Shown here one piece after another: positions 16,991 through 24,968 of a DNA stretch of 64,000 nucleotides (positions within the stretch are counted from its first letter, which is position 1; each line of letters starts with the position of its first letter). Position numbers and translations under genes: made by a program. The notes under the pieces were generated by a model that was not told the origin of the DNA, ran no database searches, and was given only the letters and a program-made list of their open reading frames with translations. Source of the stretch: JABMNT01 sp048262255 (GTDB lineage Bacteria > Pseudomonadota > Alphaproteobacteria > Rhodospirillales > Casp-alpha2); the NCBI GenBank assembly GCA_048262255.1, contig JBLXFH010000001.1:1736001-1800000 (forward strand), read 5' to 3'.

Positions 16991-17449
16991 ATGCGATATA
17001 CCCTAATTGCCGTCGGCCGTGCCAAGGCAGGGCCCGAACGCAATTTGTTCGAGCACTTTGTTGAGCGCATCAACGCCCCCTTTGAATTGAAAGAAGTCGA
17101 AGAGAAAAAGCGGCTTTCCGGTGATGAGTTGAAACGCCGTGAGGCCAACCTTCTCGAGGCCGCTATTCCAGACGGCGCTGTCCGTATCGCATTGGATGAA
17201 AAAGGCAAGGACCTAACCAGCCGGGTTTTTGCGGAAAAACTGCAAGCCTGGCAGGACAGCGGCATACGCGATGCAGCTTTTTTGATTGGTGGCGCCGATG
17301 GTCTGGATGCACAATTTGTCGCCCGCTGTGATCTGCGGTTATGCCTGGGCCGGCAAACCTGGCCGCATATGCTGGTCCGTGGGATGATCGCAGAACAAAT
17401 CTACCGAGCCCAATGTATCCTTTCTGGTCACCCCTACCACCGCGACTGA
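16991..17449 (+). CDS. rlmH: 23S rRNA pseudouridine-1915 N3-methyltransferase
   Basis: 152-residue SPOUT methyltransferase that methylates pseudouridine 1915 in helix 69 of 23S rRNA on whole ribosomes. Family landmarks: AVGRAKAGPE at the start, LDEKGKDLTSRVFAEKL, FLIGGADGLD, and the C-terminal knot with LVRGMIAEQIYRAQCILSGHPYHRD. AAGGAG precedes the ATG. In many alphaproteobacteria gpmI follows directly; here unrelated genes intervene. Confidence 0.96.
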   Translation: MRYTLIAVGRAKAGPERNLFEHFVERINAPFELKEVEEKKRLSGDELKRREANLLEAAIPDGAVRIALDEKGKDLTSRVFAEKLQAWQDSGIRDAAFLIGGADGLDAQFVARCDLRLCLGRQTWPHMLVRGMIAEQIYRAQCILSGHPYHRD

Positions 17450-17467
17450 AGCCTGTCGTCAGGCTTC
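17448..17467. terminator. Compact hairpin spanning convergent rlmH/msrA stops
   Basis: GAAGCCTG (17448-17455), loop TCGT, CAGGCTTC (17460-17467) form a perfect 8-bp stem that overlaps the stop codons of both convergent genes. No T-run on either side, so it may act as an RNA-end stabiliser or weak bidirectional terminator. Confidence 0.5.
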
Positions 17468-18097
17468 CAGAAGAACACCGGTGCCGCCCAGGCCACAATA
17501 GCCATTGGGGTTTTTTGCCAGATATTGCTGGTGATAATCTTCCGCATAATAGAAATCAGACGCCTCGAGAATTTCTGTGGTTATTTCGCCCATGCCTTTG
17601 GCGCTCAGGTTCTTCTGATAGGCCTTGCGGGAGGTTTCAGCGGCTTTCTTCTGATTGGCGGTGGCACAGTAGATACCGGAACGGTATTGCGTGCCGACAT
17701 CATTGCCCTGACGCATGCCCTGGGTCGGGTTGTGGCCTTCCCAGAAGGTTTTTAACAGAGATTCAAAGGAAATTTCGTTCGGATCGTAAACCACCAGGAC
17801 CACTTCGTTGTGACCTGTGCGCCCGGAGCAGACCTCTTCATAGGTCGGGTTCGGCGTATGTCCCGCCGCATAGCCGACGGCTGTCACATAAACACCCGGC
17901 AGTTTCCAAAACATCCGTTCCGCTCCCCAAAAACAGCCGATTCCGAAAATCACCTGTTCCAGGTTTTCGGGAAACGGACCTTTAAGAGGATTGCCGTTTA
18001 CGGAATGGCTGTCGGGAACGGGCATCGGCGTGCTGCGGCCCGGCAGACAATCGGCAGCGGAAGGGATCTCAGAACTCTTTTTGGTAAAGAAAAACAT
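17459..18097 (-). CDS. msrA: Peptide-methionine (S)-S-oxide reductase
   Basis: Repairs oxidised methionine in proteins using thioredoxin. 212 residues with the active-site GCFWGAERMFW (catalytic Cys about residue 53), GYAAGHTPNPTYEEVCSGRTGHNEVV and the RSGIYCA motif; resolving cysteines could include the Cys in NGYCGLGG near the C terminus. The N-terminal 45 residues (PFSVNGNPLKGPF-type) match the longer MsrA form of proteobacteria. Convergent with rlmH. Confidence 0.95.
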   Translation of the reverse strand: MFFFTKKSSEIPSAADCLPGRSTPMPVPDSHSVNGNPLKGPFPENLEQVIFGIGCFWGAERMFWKLPGVYVTAVGYAAGHTPNPTYEEVCSGRTGHNEVVLVVYDPNEISFESLLKTFWEGHNPTQGMRQGNDVGTQYRSGIYCATANQKKAAETSRKAYQKNLSAKGMGEITTEILEASDFYYAEDYHQQYLAKNPNGYCGLGGTGVLLEA

Positions 18098-18170
18098 CTG
18101 ATATTTACCTCGTTATCGCGTTTAGGGGTGCCGTTTATATGGGCTCTTGGAACAAATGCGCCAGTCTTAT

Positions 18171-18695
18171 TTAGCTCTGTTCTTTCAGGCCGAGCTTATA
18201 AGCCTTATAGCGCGCAATGTAATGGGGGGCAGGGGATGCGATGATTTTCAGATCGCGTTCGGTTGCCTCGCGGACAATTTTTCCGGGTGATCCAAGGACC
18301 ACGGAGTTATCGGGAATAACCTTGCCTTCGGTAATCATCGAATTGGCGCCAATCAGGCAGTTTTTCCCGATTTTTGCGCCGTTCAGGATAATGCTGCCGA
18401 TTCCGACCAGAGTGCCGTCGCCAATGGTGCAGCCATGCAACATAACCATATGACCGATGCTGACGTTGGTGCCGAGCACCATGGGGAAACCCTTATCCGT
18501 ATGCAACATAGAGCCATCCTGGACATTACATCCCTCGCCGATCACAATTTGGTCATTATCACCTCTTATTGTGGTGCCAAACCAGACGCTGGCGTCTTTT
18601 TTCAAGACGACATCGCCAATCACTGCGGCTGTCGGAGCAACATAGAAGTCATCTGCTTCTGTTTGAACCGTTTTGCCGTCTAAGCTAAATATCAT
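18171..18695 (-). CDS. Gamma-carbonic anhydrase-like hexapeptide-repeat protein
   Basis: 174-residue left-handed beta-helix protein of the gamma-class carbonic anhydrase family (YrdA/CaiE-like). Hexapeptide repeats run from FYVAPTAAVIGDV to NSMITEGKVIPDNSVVLGSP. The zinc histidines are recognisable in DGSMLHTDKG and SIGHMVMLHGC (His in LHT, GHMVMLH). Start chosen at ATG 18695, with GAGAGGA upstream, rather than the longer frame at 18710. Function is commonly annotated only as transferase or anhydrase-like; catalytic activity is uncertain. Confidence 0.9.
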   Translation of the reverse strand: MIFSLDGKTVQTEADDFYVAPTAAVIGDVVLKKDASVWFGTTIRGDNDQIVIGEGCNVQDGSMLHTDKGFPMVLGTNVSIGHMVMLHGCTIGDGTLVGIGSIILNGAKIGKNCLIGANSMITEGKVIPDNSVVLGSPGKIVREATERDLKIIASPAPHYIARYKAYKLGLKEQS

Positions 18696-18787
18696 AATGT
18701 ATCCTCTCAACTTCTACTGTAATCCTGTTTACATCATGAGGAATGCTTACGATAAATAAAGATATTTGAGATATAGAATTTAAGATA

Positions 18788-19867
18788 ATGCCAATGACAA
18801 TTGTGAACCGATCTATGCTTTTTGCACCCAGACGAGCCGTTCTGCTCGCGGCCTGCCTGTCGATGTTCTCCATCGGCCCTTTGTCTGCGGAAGAAAAGGA
18901 CAAAGACCCCAGCAAAGAAAAGCCGGTAAAGGAACTGGGAACGTTCGCACTACAATATGAAAACGATTTGTTTGCCGGGTCGGACCGCTATTATACCAAC
19001 GGTATTCGGATCTCCTGGCTATCACCGGAAGGTGATACCATACGCCCTTTGCAGGTGGTTCGCGATCTCCTGGATTCGATCGCACAGGATAATAACAAAA
19101 CGACCCGCTTTGGCCTGTCGGCGGGCCAGAACATGTACACGCCAGAAGACCGCTATCCGGCGGAACTGATTGTCAATGACCGCCCTTACGCGGGCTGGCT
19201 GTATGGCGGGATGTCGATCCATACGGTTACAGACCACGGACAAGGACGCATGGATCAGGAATCAGTTGAAATGAATTTGGGGGTGGTCGGGCCATGGTCG
19301 CTGGCGGAAGAAGCACAGGACTTTGTCCACGAAGTTCGAAACATCGATACCTTCCGGGGCTGGGACAATCAACTGGATAATGAGCCCGGTCTGATGGTTC
19401 AGTATGAGCGCAAATGGCGGTTTTTTGATCCCATCAAGGTTGGGGTAACGGAATTTGATGCCATCCCCCATGCCGGGGCGAGCATCGGCAATGTTTTGAC
19501 ACAGGCAAATGCCGGTGGGGCTCTGCGATGGGGGTGGAAGCTGCCGAAAAACTTTGGCCCTCCCAGTCTTATTCAGGGCGTTTCACCTCTCGACCGGACA
19601 CCCCAGGATTCCATAAGTTTTTATACCTTTTTGACGGCACAGGGGCGCTATGTGGCGCACAACATTTTTCTCGATGGCAACACCTTTCGCGACAGTCATA
19701 GCGTCGATAAGAAAAACTGGGTCGGCGATGCCAGTCTTGGTGCGGCGCTGTTGGTTGGGCGTTTTAAAATAGCCTATACCAACGCCTTTCGAAGCCAGGA
19801 GTTTGAAGGGCAGAACAAATACAGCCGATATGGCTCCGTATCCGTCTCTTTTCAGGCGTTTTTCTAA
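18788..19867 (+). CDS. LpxR-like lipid A deacylase family outer-membrane protein (DUF2219)
   Basis: 359 residues with a signal peptide (AVLLAACLSMFSIGPLSA). The mature part starts TFALQYENDLFAGSDRYYTNGIRISW, the hallmark of the LpxR/DUF2219 family (shown in pieces: YENDLF, DRYYTNG), and ends with a Phe (FQAFF), typical of an outer-membrane beta-barrel. LpxR removes the 3'-acyloxyacyl group of lipid A; the asparagine and aspartate of the NDxF segment are known active-site residues in that family. Specific activity here is inference. Convergent with the LysR gene. Confidence 0.85.
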   Translation: MPMTIVNRSMLFAPRRAVLLAACLSMFSIGPLSAEEKDKDPSKEKPVKELGTFALQYENDLFAGSDRYYTNGIRISWLSPEGDTIRPLQVVRDLLDSIAQDNNKTTRFGLSAGQNMYTPEDRYPAELIVNDRPYAGWLYGGMSIHTVTDHGQGRMDQESVEMNLGVVGPWSLAEEAQDFVHEVRNIDTFRGWDNQLDNEPGLMVQYERKWRFFDPIKVGVTEFDAIPHAGASIGNVLTQANAGGALRWGWKLPKNFGPPSLIQGVSPLDRTPQDSISFYTFLTAQGRYVAHNIFLDGNTFRDSHSVDKKNWVGDASLGAALLVGRFKIAYTNAFRSQEFEGQNKYSRYGSVSVSFQAFF

Positions 19868-19894
19868 ATCAAAGAGGCTCGCTCAAACCCGGGA

Positions 19895-20806
19895 TTAACG
19901 CGCTGCTGTGCGCTCATTCACAAGCGCCGTCGGTAGCCGGGTGTTTTTCAGAATGGCCTGTCCGACGTGATCTGACAGGTATTTTGCCAAAAAGCTGATG
20001 GTACGGGATGGTGACTCATCGGCGACATAAACCGATAGTTCGGTGGGCGGCAAATCCGGAAACCCTTCTTCCGGTCGCAAGACGCGCAGGCCCGGGCTGA
20101 CGGCGCCTGCCGGCAATACCGAGACTCCCAAACCCGACAGCAGTGCCACACGAACTGCGGCGACACTGGTCGAGGTGAAGGACTCACGCCATTTCCGGCC
20201 GATGCCATCAAGGGCTTCTGCGGCAATCGTGCGATAGGGGCAGGGGGGAACAAACAGGGCCAGACTTACTGTTTTTTCCTGCTCATAATCTTTCGACGCC
20301 GTCCAATACAGCGGTTCGCACCAAACCCGTGCGGGTTGGTCCTGCTCGCCACTGCGGATCGCCAAGGCCAGGTCAAGCTCACCCGTATCAAGCATGGTGC
20401 GTAGATGCGCACTGTCGCCCACATGCATTTCGAGTTTGACCAGAGGGTGTGTCCGGCCAAATTGACAGAGCACGACCTGCAGTTCGTCGGTGGCGAACCA
20501 TTCGGGAATGCCGACACGAACGGCACCCTGCAAATGCGGCATGACCAGAGACCGCCGGGCTTCGCTGCTTAAATCAACGATGCGACGGGCGTAGGAGAGC
20601 AATGCCTCTCCGTCCGCCGTAAATTCAATCTGCCGGTTTATACGGCGCATCAGGGCTTTGCCGACGCGATCTTCAAGCCTTTTGATCTGCATGCTTACTG
20701 ATGGTTGAGTTCTGTGCAATTGCTCACTTGCTCTCGTAAAGCTGCCCGTGTCAGCAATCGCGACAAAAGCCTCCAGCAGTTCAATATCTAACCGTCCTAC
20801 CATCAT
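19895..20806 (-). CDS. LysR-family transcriptional regulator
   Basis: About 303 residues. N-terminal winged helix (LDIELLEAFVAIADTGSF, TQPSVSMQIKRLE) and a C-terminal periplasmic-binding-like effector domain from about residue 90. ATG 20806 is preferred to the longer frame at 20836 because MMVGRLDIELLEAF fits the family start. Divergent from an EgtD-like methyltransferase and MFS transporter, which it probably controls through the site at 20843. Confidence 0.88.
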   Translation of the reverse strand: MMVGRLDIELLEAFVAIADTGSFTRASEQLHRTQPSVSMQIKRLEDRVGKALMRRINRQIEFTADGEALLSYARRIVDLSSEARRSLVMPHLQGAVRVGIPEWFATDELQVVLCQFGRTHPLVKLEMHVGDSAHLRTMLDTGELDLALAIRSGEQDQPARVWCEPLYWTASKDYEQEKTVSLALFVPPCPYRTIAAEALDGIGRKWRESFTSTSVAAVRVALLSGLGVSVLPAGAVSPGLRVLRPEEGFPDLPPTELSVYVADESPSRTISFLAKYLSDHVGQAILKNTRLPTALVNERTAAR

Positions 20807-20842
20807 GATCGATACCCTTTTTCCGCTAAAAGCCACGGTTGC

Positions 20843-20874
20843 ATTACTATAACGGTAATTTATGTGACATCACA
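20843..20874. promoter_or_regulatory. Candidate LysR operator in divergent promoter region
   Basis: ATTAC-N7-GTAAT (20843-20859) contains the T-N11-A core expected of LysR-type regulators and is a perfect 5-bp inverted repeat. Immediately after it, TGTGA-CA-TCACA (20863-20874) is a second short dyad. Both sit between the divergent starts at 20806 and 20952. Confidence 0.5.
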
Positions 20875-20951
20875 ACATTCGATTACCCTGATGGCGTTCC
20901 GACCGATACCGTGAAGGCTGGGATATAAGCTAAAAACACGAAAGGAACGTT

Positions 20952-22019
20952 ATGAGCGAACTGCAAGAAAGGCTCTCCTCTGCAACTCCCAACGTCTATG
21001 TGCCGGCTCCGGATTTGTTGGCGTTGCGGTCTTCCCCAACTGAAAATAGGCCCCTTGGCGAAAGTGTCAGCCGGGCGTTGACACACCATTTCGGTATCAA
21101 TCCGGATGACATCTTTATCCAGGAAAACGTTGAAAAATACTACAATGCCGAGAATCCATTATCGGCGGATATGGAACTGAAGGAAGTTTTCCAATTGATG
21201 CGCGGCCTGAATGAAACCGCTCTGTCAAACCAGAATTTGTGCCGTGTTAATGACGAGGGTGCCAGTTTTGTAGATGCGTTAAACGCGGCGGTTCATACAA
21301 TTATTGATAAATTTCGAGGCCGTACAATCCACTATGTGGAACTGGGACCGGAGCCGATCAAAACCTCTTTCATTTTAAACAAACTGTTGGCGAACGGGGT
21401 GATGATTGAATCCTATGTGGGGGTCGACATTAATCCGGCATCATCATCTGTTATGAAGGAAGAATTGTCGCGGCTGCTTCCGGTGCAGAAAATACGAAAC
21501 AAAATTCTACCATTTAACCGGTTTCAGGCAGATTCCATTCGGTCGGAGGACACACCCTGCCTGATCACCATGCTCGGGTTTCAGGAAGGGAACGAGAGCC
21601 CGCAAACAATGTTGAATTGGTTGAGTCAGATTGCCAGCCCCAATGACGTCATGCTGTCGGAAATGCAGTTAATGCCCATATATGGAAGTGAGCCAATTGT
21701 TAACTTCTATCAGAATCCACTGATGAAACGGTTTTCAAATATTGCTTTCCAGCGGGTTTTTGGCAATCAGGCATCTGTTGGCAGAACGTTCATCCTGCCT
21801 TTGACCATGGTGGATGGAGAAAAGATTGAAGCGGCAATCATGTGCCATGAGTATTTCGATAATCAGGACAAACTGAAGCTTTTTGTTTCAAACTATTGTT
21901 TGAAATATTCGCGGGCCCAGTTGCGCCATTATCGTGAAGTTGACGACCACTTTGAAGTTATCAATGAATCTCTGACTGATGATGCAACTGTCCTGTTCCA
22001 AATTGCCCAACGACAATAA
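20952..22019 (+). CDS. SAM-dependent methyltransferase-like protein, distant EgtD (Methyltransf_33) relative
   Basis: 355-residue soluble protein. A Rossmann-type SAM core is visible: YVELGPEPIKTSFIL (motif I equivalent), SYVGVDINPASS (acidic end of strand 2), and LITMLGFQEGN (cf. the FLGSTIGNF motif of EgtD). EgtD makes N-alpha-trimethyl-histidine for ergothioneine; relatives modify other amino acids. The similarity is in overall order of motifs and is distant, so substrate is unknown. AAAGGAACG precedes the ATG. The MFS gene overlaps its 3' end, suggesting a product-export pair under LysR control. Confidence 0.5.
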   Translation: MSELQERLSSATPNVYVPAPDLLALRSSPTENRPLGESVSRALTHHFGINPDDIFIQENVEKYYNAENPLSADMELKEVFQLMRGLNETALSNQNLCRVNDEGASFVDALNAAVHTIIDKFRGRTIHYVELGPEPIKTSFILNKLLANGVMIESYVGVDINPASSSVMKEELSRLLPVQKIRNKILPFNRFQADSIRSEDTPCLITMLGFQEGNESPQTMLNWLSQIASPNDVMLSEMQLMPIYGSEPIVNFYQNPLMKRFSNIAFQRVFGNQASVGRTFILPLTMVDGEKIEAAIMCHEYFDNQDKLKLFVSNYCLKYSRAQLRHYREVDDHFEVINESLTDDATVLFQIAQRQ

Positions 22020-23196
22020 AGCTGAAAGGACAAACAGACAGCTGATACCAGCCGGGGTATTGATTGTCGCTGCGACATATGGAATTGCCCGCTATGCGTT
22101 TGGGCTTTTCCTGCCTCAGATCAAGGATGATCTGGGGCTTTCGGTCCAGGCCATCGGCATCATCGCGGGAGGCTCCTACGCCGGCTACTTGCTGGCCACC
22201 CTTGTCGGGTCCTATATCTCGGCCCTGACAGGTCCCCGGTTTCCGATTGTCCTTGGTGGTATTGCCGCCACATTGGGAATGGCGCTTATCGGGGTCGCAG
22301 AATCATACGTCACCCTTGCTCTCGGCGTGGTGCTGGCCGGGGCGAGCCCTGGCCTTGCCTATCCGCCGATCTCTGATGCGGTGATGGTGGCGGTTATCTG
22401 CGAACGGCGTAACCGGGTTTACGCATGGATCAATTCTGGAACCGGTGTCGGGGTGATTATTGCGGCACCATTTGTCCTCTGGGTGGAGGAAGACTGGCGT
22501 CTGGCCTGGCTTTTGTTCGCCCTGTTTGCGGCTGTGGTTACCTTGTGGAACAGCCGTGTCATGCCGCAGGGCCGGTTTGGTGGTCACGCCTCTCTGCTTC
22601 CACAACTGAGCAGAGGCTGGTTGTGGAAACGCCATTCGAAAAGCCTTTTTGTTGCCGCAGTGCTGTTCGGGATAGGAACATCCGTTTATTGGACGTTCGC
22701 GGTTGATTTGCTGGTAACGTCTGGGGTGATAACGGCAGGATATGAATCTCTGTTTTGGGTTTGTATTGGCATTGCCGGGTTGCTGGGCAGTGCGGCTGGT
22801 GATTCCGTCATGCGGTTTGGCTTGCGAAATACATTTCTTTACGGGGTTTCCGGATGCGCCTTCGCCATCATCAGTTTGCCTCTGGTGACGTATTTTCCCC
22901 TGATTATGCTGTCTGGAGGCATTTTTGGTGCCACCTTTATCCTTGTTACTGCGGTCTTTGGTATTTGGAGCATGCAGGTCTTCGAAGATCGTCCGTCAGC
23001 AGGCTTTGGTGTGACTTTTTTTCTGATTTCGGTCGGGCAGTTGATCGGCCCGGTACTCGCTGGCGCCCTGGCGGAAGGGGTGGGGCTGGCGATGGTTTTT
23101 TGGTTGACCGCAGGAATCTGCGGAGGACTGGTGGTTCTGGCACCCACCTTAAAGGCTGTGAATACTGCCGGAGTGACAAAAAGCGGGTATTCGTAA
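21979..23196 (+). CDS. MFS transporter, YbfB/YjiJ-like
   Basis: About 405 residues, 12 predicted membrane helices. The GIARYAFGLFLPQIKDDLGLS segment after helix 1 is typical of the YbfB/YjiJ (MFS_4) group, which have been linked to amino-acid or sugar efflux. The frame overlaps the methyltransferase gene by 41 bases from ATG 21979; TTG codons at 22003 and about 22060 are alternative starts. Coupling with the preceding gene suggests transport of its substrate or product. Substrate unknown. Confidence 0.82.
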   Translation: MMQLSCSKLPNDNKAERTNRQLIPAGVLIVAATYGIARYAFGLFLPQIKDDLGLSVQAIGIIAGGSYAGYLLATLVGSYISALTGPRFPIVLGGIAATLGMALIGVAESYVTLALGVVLAGASPGLAYPPISDAVMVAVICERRNRVYAWINSGTGVGVIIAAPFVLWVEEDWRLAWLLFALFAAVVTLWNSRVMPQGRFGGHASLLPQLSRGWLWKRHSKSLFVAAVLFGIGTSVYWTFAVDLLVTSGVITAGYESLFWVCIGIAGLLGSAAGDSVMRFGLRNTFLYGVSGCAFAIISLPLVTYFPLIMLSGGIFGATFILVTAVFGIWSMQVFEDRPSAGFGVTFFLISVGQLIGPVLAGALAEGVGLAMVFWLTAGICGGLVVLAPTLKAVNTAGVTKSGYS

Positions 23197-23340
23197 CTGT
23201 GATGAAAAGATAACACTTCATAATAGTAATTTATTTGTCTGACACTCGAAAAAGGTGCATTCCTTAAGCCAATTCACATCATGCAGTATTTACATATCGC
23301 CTTGGATTATTCGGGGCCAGTTAGCGTATGAAGGTTGGTA

Positions 23341-23697
23341 ATGAGAGTAACAAATGAAATCGATGCTGAGCTTGGTCGCCGGTTACGTCAGGCTCGGTTA
23401 TCTGCAAATCTGACGCAGGAACGCCTCGCCAAAAAAATCGAAATCAGTTTTCAGCAAGTACAGAAATATGAAAACGGAACAAACCGGATCAGTTCCAGCC
23501 GGTTGCTTGCTGTGTCTGAGGCCCTGAACCTGCCGGTTGGTTACTTTTTCGAGGGATTGCACAAAACCGAAGGCGAAGCTTTTCCGGATCGCATCATCCG
23601 TGCGGCCCGGATATTGGACGAGCTTCCCGACGGTATGATAAAAGATCAGATCCTTTTGTTGATTAAAGCGGTTTCCAATGAAGGCAAGGCGCTCTGA
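23341..23697 (+). CDS. XRE-family transcriptional regulator (first copy)
   Basis: 118 residues. HTH (about 10-65): LGRRLRQARLSANLTQERLAKKI with recognition region SFQQVQKYENGTNRI, the alphaproteobacterial subgroup signature. A short C-terminal helical tail follows (PDGMIKDQILLLIKAV). ATG 23341 has GAAGG six bases upstream, better than TTG 23335. It is a paralogue of the regulator at 24457. Confidence 0.85.
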   Translation: MRVTNEIDAELGRRLRQARLSANLTQERLAKKIEISFQQVQKYENGTNRISSSRLLAVSEALNLPVGYFFEGLHKTEGEAFPDRIIRAARILDELPDGMIKDQILLLIKAVSNEGKAL

Positions 23698-23750
23698 ACG
23701 CAGGTAAGGCCCCCAGCCTTTTGTCTGACCCATCTGTATCCAGGCCGCTT

Positions 23751-24374
23751 TTAAACACCAAACAACTTGTTGACGCTCAGGATAGGGTGCGCGGCAATCA
23801 CTCCTTTTGCTAATACGATCTGGTCCAGAGGTGGGTTGATCTGGCTTAAAAGGTAGCTCTCGGCATCCATGGCTTTGACGTGTTTGATGTAGGCTAGAAC
23901 AGTGTCTGAAGGGTGGTGTTGCGTTTGAAAAAGTACAGTATCGCCGATGCAAACTTTTGCCGTCGTGTCGGCAAACCGTAAATCGCCGTTCCGATGCTCC
24001 GGACTCATGCTTTCGCCAGCCACATAAAAGGCATAAACGTCTGATCCCACAGGGACGCCGGGTGGGCGTATGAGGGTTCCAAGGGGCGTATCGGTATGCA
24101 ACTTGAAAGTGCCCGGAACTTTTCCCTCCGTCGTTTCGAATAGAGGAACGGAACTCAAAGTTGCAGGAAGCTCCCGATCCGCTGAATGATCATTAAACAA
24201 ATCGGATATCGAACACTCAAGAGCCTTGGCAATTCGTTCCATCCATTGCAGAGTCAAATGGCGCTTGCCGCGTTCCAGCATGCTTATCATTTGATTGGAT
24301 GTTCCCGCCCTTTGTGCCAGGTCATTTTGCGACCAGCGACGAACCCTGCGAAATTCTTTAATTCGATTATGCAT
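23751..24374 (-). CDS. XRE-S24 (CI/LexA-like) repressor
   Basis: 207 residues: N-terminal HTH (about 5-60: RVRRWSQNDLAQRAGTSNQMISMLERGKR) and a C-terminal S24 peptidase-like domain. The serine is in VAGESMSPEHRNGD and the general-base lysine probably in YIKHVKA. An Ala/Gly-type cleavage site is not obvious between the domains, so self-cleavage is uncertain. ATG 24374. It is transcribed toward the first XRE gene and away from the second; the palindrome at 24392 lies 18 bases upstream. Resembles phage or stress repressors, but no phage genes are present. Confidence 0.85.
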   Translation of the reverse strand: MHNRIKEFRRVRRWSQNDLAQRAGTSNQMISMLERGKRHLTLQWMERIAKALECSISDLFNDHSADRELPATLSSVPLFETTEGKVPGTFKLHTDTPLGTLIRPPGVPVGSDVYAFYVAGESMSPEHRNGDLRFADTTAKVCIGDTVLFQTQHHPSDTVLAYIKHVKAMDAESYLLSQINPPLDQIVLAKGVIAAHPILSVNKLFGV

Positions 24375-24391
24375 CAAGGAATATTCTAATG

Positions 24392-24450
24392 GTTATGCAT
24401 AACTAACCACCAACAAAGTGTTTGACTATGAATCAAACAAATTGTTTGAT
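24392..24450. promoter_or_regulatory. Operator-like palindrome cluster between divergent regulators
   Basis: Three elements in 59 bases: GTTATGCATAAC (24392-24403), a perfect 12-bp palindrome; TGTTTGA-N7-TCAAACA (24419-24439); and ATCAAACAA-A-TTGTTTGAT (24432-24450), a 9-1-9 inverted repeat. The TGTTTGA half-site thus occurs three times in alternating orientation. They lie between the divergent starts 24374 and 24457, so auto- or cross-regulation is likely. Confidence 0.6.
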
Positions 24451-24456
24451 ATCGGT

Positions 24457-24873
24457 ATGGCTGTTAATCCTAAAGCAAGACAACCTCAATTAATTGATAT
24501 TCAGTTGGGCAATCGACTTAAAGCCAGGCGGAAATCCTTGTGCTTGAGCCAGAAACAACTTGCCGAGTATGTCGGCATTTCTTTTCAGCAGTTGCAAAAA
24601 TATGAGGCGGGATCGAATCGAATCGGCGCTGGGCGTCTATTTCAGTTCGCGCAGGCCCTTGCGGTGCCCGTTGATTTTTTTTATTGGGGGCTTAAGGATT
24701 CCGATTTTTTGCCCGAATCGAGGCTTCGGGGCCAGGATGTCATGCAGTTGGATGAAGCCGCTTTGCAGACGGCCGTCTCCATGACATCCATTGCAGACAA
24801 GGAATTGCGTCTGGCGCTGCATGCCCTGATTGAAGAAATAGCCAACACCCAATGCGGCAGCAGACAGAGCTGA
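24457..24873 (+). CDS. XRE-family transcriptional regulator (second copy)
   Basis: 138 residues with an HTH (about 15-70: LGNRLKARRKSLCLSQKQLAEYV, SFQQLQKYEAGSNRI) closely related to the gene at 23341, then a C-terminal helical region ending ALHALIEEIAN. The open frame extends to GTG 24418, but that would place the palindromes inside the gene; ATG 24457 gives an N terminus like its paralogue. Neither start has a good ribosome-binding site. Target genes unknown. Confidence 0.82.
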   Translation: MAVNPKARQPQLIDIQLGNRLKARRKSLCLSQKQLAEYVGISFQQLQKYEAGSNRIGAGRLFQFAQALAVPVDFFYWGLKDSDFLPESRLRGQDVMQLDEAALQTAVSMTSIADKELRLALHALIEEIANTQCGSRQS

Positions 24874-24968
24874 GCGTGCTCTAAATCCCGGCCATGGCGG
24901 TTTGTAAAAACATGATTTGGCGCTTATGAAGACTGTTTTCTTGCGGTCATTAGCGCTATATTTAAGTT

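Noticed and set aside
20863..20874. CRP-like site TGTGA-N2-TCACA
   Set aside because: CRP dyads have a six-base spacer; here it is two, so it is not called as CRP/FNR. It is listed only as a short dyad.
23751..24374. Prophage remnant
   Set aside because: Although the S24 repressor resembles CI, no integrase, excisionase, structural or lysis genes or att-like repeats are visible nearby.
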